Shown here piece by piece: positions 14,754-17,162 of a DNA stretch of 17,162 bases. The stretch covers positions 1-17,162 of the forward strand of contig JALLAP010000239.1 of assembly GCA_036939355.1 (NCBI GenBank), in the 5' to 3' direction. The position numbers were made by a program, and so were the translations under genes. Source of the stretch: Thalassiosira profunda. Its lineage: Eukaryota; Bacillariophyta; Thalassiosirophyceae; Thalassiosirales; Thalassiosiraceae. The notes under the pieces were generated by a model. It was not told where the DNA came from. It ran no database searches and worked only from the letters and a program-made list of their open reading frames with translations. Numbering within the stretch: position 1 is the first letter of the stretch; every line of letters begins with the position of its first letter.

Positions 14754-17072
14754 ATGCCGTCCAAGGTCCCCGACGCCCCGACTACTGCGCCAGCCAAAGA
14801 GGGAGACGATGAATCGCAGGCTGTAGATGTGGATGTTGATATGGCAGGGGCTGCGGGCAAAGGGGGTGGCAACTCCGAGGGAGAAGTTGTCGCCGATGGC
14901 GGAGCAGAGGGCAGAAAGCGAAAGGAAGAAGACGAGCCGGACGACTCCGCTGCGCCCTCTGCAAAGAGAGCGAAGGGGGCTCTTCTCCCCCCTAATGCGC
15001 AGCAGCAGCTTGCCGACATGCTGGTCAATCAGCAAATTGGGATGGCCCCAGTCCAGCAGATGCAAATGCAGCAATTCATTAACTTCCAACAGATGCTGCA
15101 CGCCCAACGGATCCAGCAAATGGCCCATGCGCAGCAGATGATGATGAACATGATTGCCAACTATAACATGAACTGGGGGAACCAGGTTCCTCTCGGGTTG
15201 GGCGCCCCGCAACGCATGTCCACTGTGATGCAAAGGATGGTGACGTCGACGGGAGGGAACGTCCATCACGTCGTTCTCACCCTGCCTCCCCCGAAAACGA
15301 AGCTCGGGCTGATTTTAGACGACAACCAGACATTCAATTTGCCACAGCTGAAGGGCCTGACGCCCGCCTCGCCCATGCTGCATCAGTTGCCCCTGTCGAA
15401 GGATTGCTGCATCGCCTTGTTGAAGGGGGGGGGCGTCGGGCACGCCCAGCCCAAGACCGCGGCGGCGTGCGCGAAGTTGATCTCCAAAGCGCAAAAGGGG
15501 AAACCCCAGCCGGCGAAATTGGAGGTGGTCTTGATCGAAACGAAGAGGAGCAGCAATGCTTTCTTGGGGTCCAAGGCCGACGGCGAGCCACACAAGAAAC
15601 GGGCAGGGGGGAAGCCGGGGAGGAAGCCCCGAGCGGAGCAAATCGAGTTCGACATGCTCAAACGGCAGGCGCTGCTAGAGTATTTCACCGACCCCGCCAT
15701 CAGCAATACGTACGCCTATTGCCAAGAGATTGGCAAAGAGAATTTTCGGTCGACAATGGAGCGGCTCATTAAGAAGGACAGCAAGCTCGCCAAATTGGAG
15801 GGGCAGCGGCACGTTCCCGCGCGGCGGAAGGAGGCGTACGCGATCATCGAGAAGGTGTTTCCTCCCAACGTCGAGGAGGATGCCAAGGACAGGCTGGAGG
15901 AGGCGCGGAGGCTGAGGAGGTTCCTGCTCGGCTTCTTCGGCGGCACCGCTTCTCTGGAAGCGTTCTGCAAAGCGAAGAAGATCGGCGCTGCCGACCGGCG
16001 GGCCATCATGAGGTTCTTGGACAGGGAGGGGAAGTTGGCCAAGCTGATGGACCGACGGCTTGACCCAGATCGGCGCGAGGCGGCGATTGACATCATCAAG
16101 AAGGCGTTCGGTCCAGATTCCGAATCAGATGACGAAGGAGATCAGGACGACACTGACGAGAAGGAGAAGGGAAAAGAATCGACTACTGCCTCTGCAAAAC
16201 CAGCAGGGCTATCGCAACGCAACAACTTCTTTTCTCCGGAGAACTTTGCTATCATCGCCGAAAGCCTTGACTTTAAGGCGCGCCCCAGAATGTCTAGGGA
16301 TGGTTCCAAAGAGATAATGCTGCACGATCGCAAGGTACCAGACGAGCACTTGACGCTGCTCATGATCGATCTTTGCAACAGAGTATTGAAGGGAAGATCC
16401 TTGTCATCGAAGGACAGGACCACGACGATGACGAACTGTATTAGGGTTCTATTCTATGACCACGGCTACAAGGAGGCGACGAAAATGTCTGGGCTCATCG
16501 TCAACAACAAATGGGAACAGCGCCTCGAGGATGCCTACATGTCTGGAGCGGACCAGCATCCTCTCGCGAAGCTGGCGATGGGCAAAGATTCATACATTGA
16601 CAAGATCGAGCAGGATCATCCCGGCCTATTGGCACGGTTGCATTCGCAGGCGGAGGAGTTAATTGGGAGTGATGCAGGAGCTGCAGAAAAGGCAATGTTG
16701 ATCAACGAACTCTCAATGGAAGAGGCTTGCGATGATCCTTCGTGCCCAGTCCTTGATATGAACAAACAGACGCTCAGAAAGTGGGAGCTGGCGCAGAAGG
16801 GGCAGCAGCAGCCAGGAGGCGGCAAGAACGGCTCGGCGCAACCAAAAACGGAAGAGATGTCCATCTGCCAGGTCGAGAAGAAGCATCCCGATCTCATCGA
16901 AGGACTCTATCGTTTTGCGTTGGAAGCGTTGGGCCCGGACGCCTCCTGTCACCTGCTCGCAACATGCATGAACGAACGGGCGAAGGAAGCTGTGGAGGCG
17001 GATCCCAACCTCCCATTTGTTACAATGTCGAAGCAAACCCTTCCTGCCTGGCTCAAGAAACAGGAACTGTGA
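14754..17072 (+). CDS. PDZ-like domain protein with AT-hook-like motif and internal helical repeats
   Basis: Not a family I can name. The 772-residue product starts with an acidic leader carrying basic nuclear-signal-like patches (RKRK 54-57, KRAK 71-74), then a Met/Gln-rich helical stretch (83-165). A PDZ-like domain follows (about 170-262): LTLPPPKTKLGLILDD resembles the carboxylate-binding loop, LTPASPMLHQLP the middle, and KLEVVLIE the last strand. GRKPR (289-293) in a basic stretch resembles an AT-hook. Two related helical repeats follow (303-371 and 385-455; both contain KLAKL and end in an IIEKVFP/IIKKAFG-type helix). A unique region (about 492-600) leads to a second pair of repeats (612-682 and 702-770), both ending in MxKQTLxxW. 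A nuclear DNA- or chromatin-bound role is inferred. The frame is open to 14634, but 14754 follows a TATA-like sequence and begins the composition expected of the protein. One exon. Confidence 0.75.
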   Translation: MPSKVPDAPTTAPAKEGDDESQAVDVDVDMAGAAGKGGGNSEGEVVADGGAEGRKRKEEDEPDDSAAPSAKRAKGALLPPNAQQQLADMLVNQQIGMAPVQQMQMQQFINFQQMLHAQRIQQMAHAQQMMMNMIANYNMNWGNQVPLGLGAPQRMSTVMQRMVTSTGGNVHHVVLTLPPPKTKLGLILDDNQTFNLPQLKGLTPASPMLHQLPLSKDCCIALLKGGGVGHAQPKTAAACAKLISKAQKGKPQPAKLEVVLIETKRSSNAFLGSKADGEPHKKRAGGKPGRKPRAEQIEFDMLKRQALLEYFTDPAISNTYAYCQEIGKENFRSTMERLIKKDSKLAKLEGQRHVPARRKEAYAIIEKVFPPNVEEDAKDRLEEARRLRRFLLGFFGGTASLEAFCKAKKIGAADRRAIMRFLDREGKLAKLMDRRLDPDRREAAIDIIKKAFGPDSESDDEGDQDDTDEKEKGKESTTASAKPAGLSQRNNFFSPENFAIIAESLDFKARPRMSRDGSKEIMLHDRKVPDEHLTLLMIDLCNRVLKGRSLSSKDRTTTMTNCIRVLFYDHGYKEATKMSGLIVNNKWEQRLEDAYMSGADQHPLAKLAMGKDSYIDKIEQDHPGLLARLHSQAEELIGSDAGAAEKAMLINELSMEEACDDPSCPVLDMNKQTLRKWELAQKGQQQPGGGKNGSAQPKTEEMSICQVEKKHPDLIEGLYRFALEALGPDASCHLLATCMNERAKEAVEADPNLPFVTMSKQTLPAWLKKQEL

Positions 17073-17162
17073 TGGCCAGGCTGTTAGAACTACTCATGAC
17101 CAGGCTACGAGAATCTGACGAGTCTAGCTCTACATAAAACAACAAATACTTTGCAATGCATA

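Overview
The window looks like nuclear DNA of a diatom, most likely a GC-rich centric species of the Thalassiosira type. The genes are eukaryotic: ATG12, RAD23, a chitin synthase, an exostosin-type glycosyltransferase, and a BRCT protein with a BUB1-like domain. They are closely packed on both strands, have few introns, and the introns I can place have GT/AG borders (72 to 345 bases). The diatom assignment is inferred from gene content (chitin synthase, an odd PDZ-like protein) and from general style; no marker gene fixes the species.

Layout, left to right. (1) 1-1653, minus: the N-terminal part of a chitin synthase with a cytochrome b5-like domain. It runs off the left edge and is broken by an assembly flaw, a 72-base perfect duplication on either side of a single N at 801. 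(2) 2022-3005, minus: a nitroreductase-family flavoprotein with a likely mitochondrial presequence. (3) 3257-4279, plus: a type II membrane protein that resembles a glycosyltransferase, divergent from the nitroreductase. (4) 4395-4898, minus: ATG12, convergent with it. (5) 4899-5660: a gene-free stretch with a dispersed repeat and a palindrome-rich composite repeat that may be a small non-autonomous transposon. (6) 5801-7366, plus: a three-exon exostosin (GT47) gene with a 23-base microexon. (7) 7610-12523, plus: a 1637-residue protein with two BRCT domains, a BUB1-like pseudokinase domain, a coiled coil and an SQ/TQ-rich tail. (8) 12631-14435, minus: RAD23, three exons. (9) 14754-17072, plus: a nuclear-looking protein with a PDZ-like domain, an AT-hook-like motif and two pairs of internal helical repeats.

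No operon logic is expected or seen. Themes do recur. Three genes concern extracellular polysaccharide or glycoprotein synthesis (chitin synthase, the two glycosyltransferases). Two adjacent convergent genes touch genome maintenance (the BRCT/BUB1-like protein and RAD23), and two encode ubiquitin-like folds (ATG12, RAD23). The most novel candidates are the BRCT plus BUB1-like fusion, which would physically join a DNA-damage phosphopeptide reader to a spindle-checkpoint-type pseudokinase, and the PDZ-like/helical-repeat protein at the right end.
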